From: Deltaproteobacteria bacterium
GTDB lineage: Bacteria; UBA10199; DSSB01
Direction: 5' to 3'
Length of the DNA stretch: 15,653 nucleotides
NCBI GenBank assembly: GCA_020440745.1
Contig: JAGRNM010000010.1
Coordinates: 1-15,653, forward strand
Below the pieces are notes generated by a model. That model made no database searches and was not told the DNA's origin. It worked only from the letters and a program-made list of their open reading frames with translations. Made by a program: the position numbers and the translations under genes. The stretch's first letter is position 1; each line of letters begins with the position of its first letter. Shown here piece by piece: positions 14,768-15,653 of the stretch.

Positions 14768-14934
14768 AGTAGAAGATTAATGGGTCAAGGCTCATTAATC
14801 TTAAAAATGAAATTTGAAGGGGAGGCTTTAAGTTAACTTAAAAGAAATGCTTTTAAGAAGCTAGTCTCCTTAGGCCACTTACCTGATACGATCGTCTTTG
14901 GCTATCCGATGAGGTAAATGGCTATAATTTTTTT
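14768..14934 (+). ncRNA. Sigma-54-driven structured RNA with three hairpins, family not recognised
   Basis: From the predicted start near 14768 to a T7 tract at 14928-14934 the RNA would be about 167 nt. Hairpin 1 has a perfect 10-bp stem (14773-14782 with 14793-14802). Hairpin 2 is compound: outer stem 14817-14823 with 14865-14871, GCTT/AAGC at 14825-14828 and 14858-14861, and a perfect 8-bp inner stem CTTAAAAG/CTTTTAAG (14837-14844 with 14850-14857). Hairpin 3 (14871-14884 with 14912-14924) ends in the T tract as an intrinsic terminator. The region lacks a convincing ORF; an 18-codon ATG frame at 14780-14836 is present but has no ribosome site. It may be a free sRNA or a leader of the lipoprotein gene starting at 14966. 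It does not resemble SRP, 6S, tmRNA, Qrr, GlmZ or CsrB sequences I know. Confidence 0.65.
14871..14934 (+). terminator. Intrinsic terminator, third hairpin of the structured RNA
   Basis: TAGGCCACTTACCT pairs with AGGTAAATGGCTA (14912-14924) with one bulge (14874) and one mismatch (14878/14918), and a smaller ATCG/CGAT stem sits inside the loop (14891-14894 with 14907-14910). Seven T residues follow at 14928-14934 after a short TAA spacer. It would end the structured RNA 31 nt before the lipoprotein start codon. Confidence 0.7.
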
Positions 14935-14965
14935 AAGCCCTAGATTAAAAAAGGATCGGTTTTTT

Positions 14966-15184
14966 ATGAAAAGAAGATGGATAGTTGCTTTGATGTTGCT
15001 TTTAGTAGGAATGGGTTTTTACACTTCTTGTTCCAAGTCTAAAGAAAATCTACAGAAAGAAACTCAAGAACAAGGAATGGTAGAAGAACAAGACACGAGG
15101 GAAGCTCCTTCAGTGCCTGAGGATACGGATGAAGTAGACGAGTCAGGAGATTCGGAAAATAGTGAAGACTCGAGTCCTTATTAA
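14966..15184 (+). CDS. Small acidic lipoprotein, function unknown
   Basis: 72 residues from the ATG at 14966. This start is chosen over an in-frame ATG at 14918 because the latter lies within the terminator stem, whereas 14966 gives a textbook signal peptide (MKRRW then a Leu-rich core) and has AAGGA at 14951-14955. A lipobox-like YTSC places the lipidated cysteine at residue 22, so the mature protein would be about 51 residues anchored to a membrane. The mature part is rich in Glu, Asp, Ser and Gln, without aromatic residues until the final Tyr, so it is probably disordered. No family is recognised. It lies just after the sigma-54-driven RNA and may be expressed by terminator read-through. 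Confidence 0.65.
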   Translation: MKRRWIVALMLLLVGMGFYTSCSKSKENLQKETQEQGMVEEQDTREAPSVPEDTDEVDESGDSENSEDSSPY

Positions 15185-15221
15185 TTTTTCACTCTTTTTT
15201 AAGTACTTAAAAAGCTTTTTG

Positions 15222-15258
15222 AAAGGCGCTAGTCTAGTGATGATTGAGCGCCTTTTTT
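15222..15258 (+). terminator. Intrinsic terminator after the lipoprotein gene
   Basis: AAAGGCGCT (15222-15230) pairs perfectly with AGCGCCTTT (15247-15255), and T6 runs from 15253 to 15258. The GC-rich core makes this the most canonical terminator in the window. It may also act on the convergent gene ending at 15257, although the T run on that strand is shorter. Two 12-bp palindromes, TTAAGTACTTAA and AAAAAGCTTTTT, lie just before it (15199-15220). Confidence 0.85.
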
Positions 15259-15514
15259 AATAATCAGGCGAGGCTGCTTTTATTTTTTCTTGTAGGCAGT
15301 TTTTGCGTTCTTTTTTCTTAAGTCCTTGGCAGGCGACCTTGGCCTCTTTTTGTTTTCTTTGTTTTTGCTCTTGGGTAGTGAGGTTTTCTTCTGGCTCGCT
15401 GATTTCGATTTCTTCTTCTTCAGGAGGTGCTTTGGCTTGAGTCTTGGTGATAGAAAAGCCAAGCAGAAGTATTAATAAGACAAAGAAAATCCAGGGATTT
15501 AGTTTTTTTATCAT
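15257..15514 (-). CDS. Small secreted protein with a CX10C motif, function unknown
   Basis: 85 residues. A clear signal peptide (MIKKLNPW followed by a hydrophobic core to about residue 26, likely cleaved near TQAKA) precedes an acidic stretch PPEEEEIEISEPEE, a Gln/Lys-rich region, and a basic C-terminus containing two cysteines separated by ten residues (VACQ...KNCLQ). The two cysteines flank a likely helix and could form a disulfide in the periplasm. No family is recognised. No ribosome site is visible before the ATG at 15514, and a terminator-like hairpin ends only 10 nt upstream. Its last residues (SPDY) resemble those of the convergent lipoprotein (SSPY), possibly by chance. Confidence 0.65.
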   Translation of the reverse strand: MIKKLNPWIFFVLLILLLGFSITKTQAKAPPEEEEIEISEPEENLTTQEQKQRKQKEAKVACQGLKKKERKNCLQEKIKAASPDY

Positions 15515-15523
15515 AGTGTTTTA

Positions 15524-15554
15524 TAAAAAATAGGGCAGCTAAAAGCTGCCCTAT
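15524..15554 (-). terminator. Terminator-like or attenuator hairpin just before the CX10C protein gene
   Basis: On the minus strand ATAGGGCAGCT (complement of 15544-15554) pairs with the complement of 15530-15540 in a perfect 11-bp stem with a 3-nt loop, followed by a T6 run. It would end a transcript entering from the right edge. Because it is only about 10 nt before the ATG at 15514, it may instead attenuate expression of that gene. Confidence 0.75.
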
Positions 15555-15653
15555 CTAGTATTTCAAATCGAATTTTCAAAATCAGGGCCTTTCTTTAAAA
15601 AAAGAAAACAGCCCATGGATCACGGTTTTGTCCTATTTTGAAGATCCTTAAGG

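Noticed and set aside
14768..14934. Possible match of the structured RNA to SRP RNA, 6S, tmRNA, Qrr or Csr sRNAs
   Set aside because: There is no GGAAGG-type SRP loop, no 6S open-bubble layout, no tRNA-like ends, no Qrr core sequence and no repeated GGA loops.
14918..14965. Upstream ATG for the lipoprotein at 14918
   Set aside because: It falls in the 3' arm of the terminator stem, has no ribosome site, and would bury the signal peptide behind 16 extra residues.
15199..15220. Palindromes TTAAGTACTTAA and AAAAAGCTTTTT as operators
   Set aside because: They lie after the lipoprotein stop beside the terminator and are common in AT-rich DNA; there is no promoter next to them.
15280..15462. Lys-rich minus-strand 60-codon frame
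   Set aside because: It overlaps the better frame 15257-15514 in another phase and lacks a signal peptide or ribosome site.
15555..15653. Minus-strand gene tail entering from the right edge
   Set aside because: A frame reading into a TAA at 15595-15597 with about 18 codons is open, and another ends at 15618, but neither is recognisable, so no gene is called; a TTTCTTT/AAAGAAA hairpin lies at 15584-15615.

Overview
The window is AT-rich DNA (roughly 37% G+C by eye) from a Gram-negative bacterium. Outer-membrane biology shows this directly: there is a TamA-like beta-barrel protein and a TamB-like partner, a lipoprotein, and a near-canonical RimK. A textbook -24/-12 site indicates a sigma-54-using organism. 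Start codons include ATG, GTG and TTG, and several genes lack a clear Shine-Dalgarno sequence. I cannot fix the phylum: low-GC Proteobacteria, Bdellovibrionota or Chlamydiota-like lineages all remain possible. Nothing points to a phage, IS element or CRISPR; this reads as chromosomal backbone with one unusual intergenic region.

Layout. (1) 1-854, minus: 5'-part of a CPA1-type Na+/H+ antiporter, divergent from (2) 1069-5173, plus: a tight run of a DUF432-type protein, an MscS-like channel, a CorA-like Mg2+/Co2+ channel (all overlapping or coupled), then a succinate-semialdehyde-type aldehyde dehydrogenase 30 nt later. (3) 5236-9362, minus: tamB-like and tamA-like genes with coupled ends, convergent with the dehydrogenase. 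(4) 9548-14621, plus: a five-gene operon of RimB-type protease-like protein, RimK glutamate ligase, aspartoacylase/succinylglutamate-desuccinylase-like zinc hydrolase, a second MscS-like channel with a coiled-coil tail, and a GNAT-nitrilase fusion. It is closed by an AT-rich inverted-repeat terminator. (5) 14700-15260: a perfect sigma-54 promoter, a ~167-nt structured RNA with three hairpins ending in an intrinsic terminator, then a small acidic lipoprotein gene. (6) 15257-15514, minus: a small secreted CX10C protein, with a strong terminator-type hairpin just 10 nt before its start.

How the genes may work together. Regions 1-2 form an ion and osmotic homeostasis block (H+/Na+ exchange, tension-gated release, divalent cation uptake). 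Region 3 is an envelope-biogenesis pair. Region 4 combines a ligase that adds glutamate, an enzyme family that cleaves N-acyl amino acids, an amidohydrolase/acetyltransferase and a channel, which suggests a pathway that makes and breaks acyl- or glutamyl-amino compounds or modifies ribosomes. The most unusual item is the sigma-54-driven structured RNA in region 5, which I do not recognise as any described family and which sits as a free sRNA or attenuating leader ahead of the lipoprotein gene.
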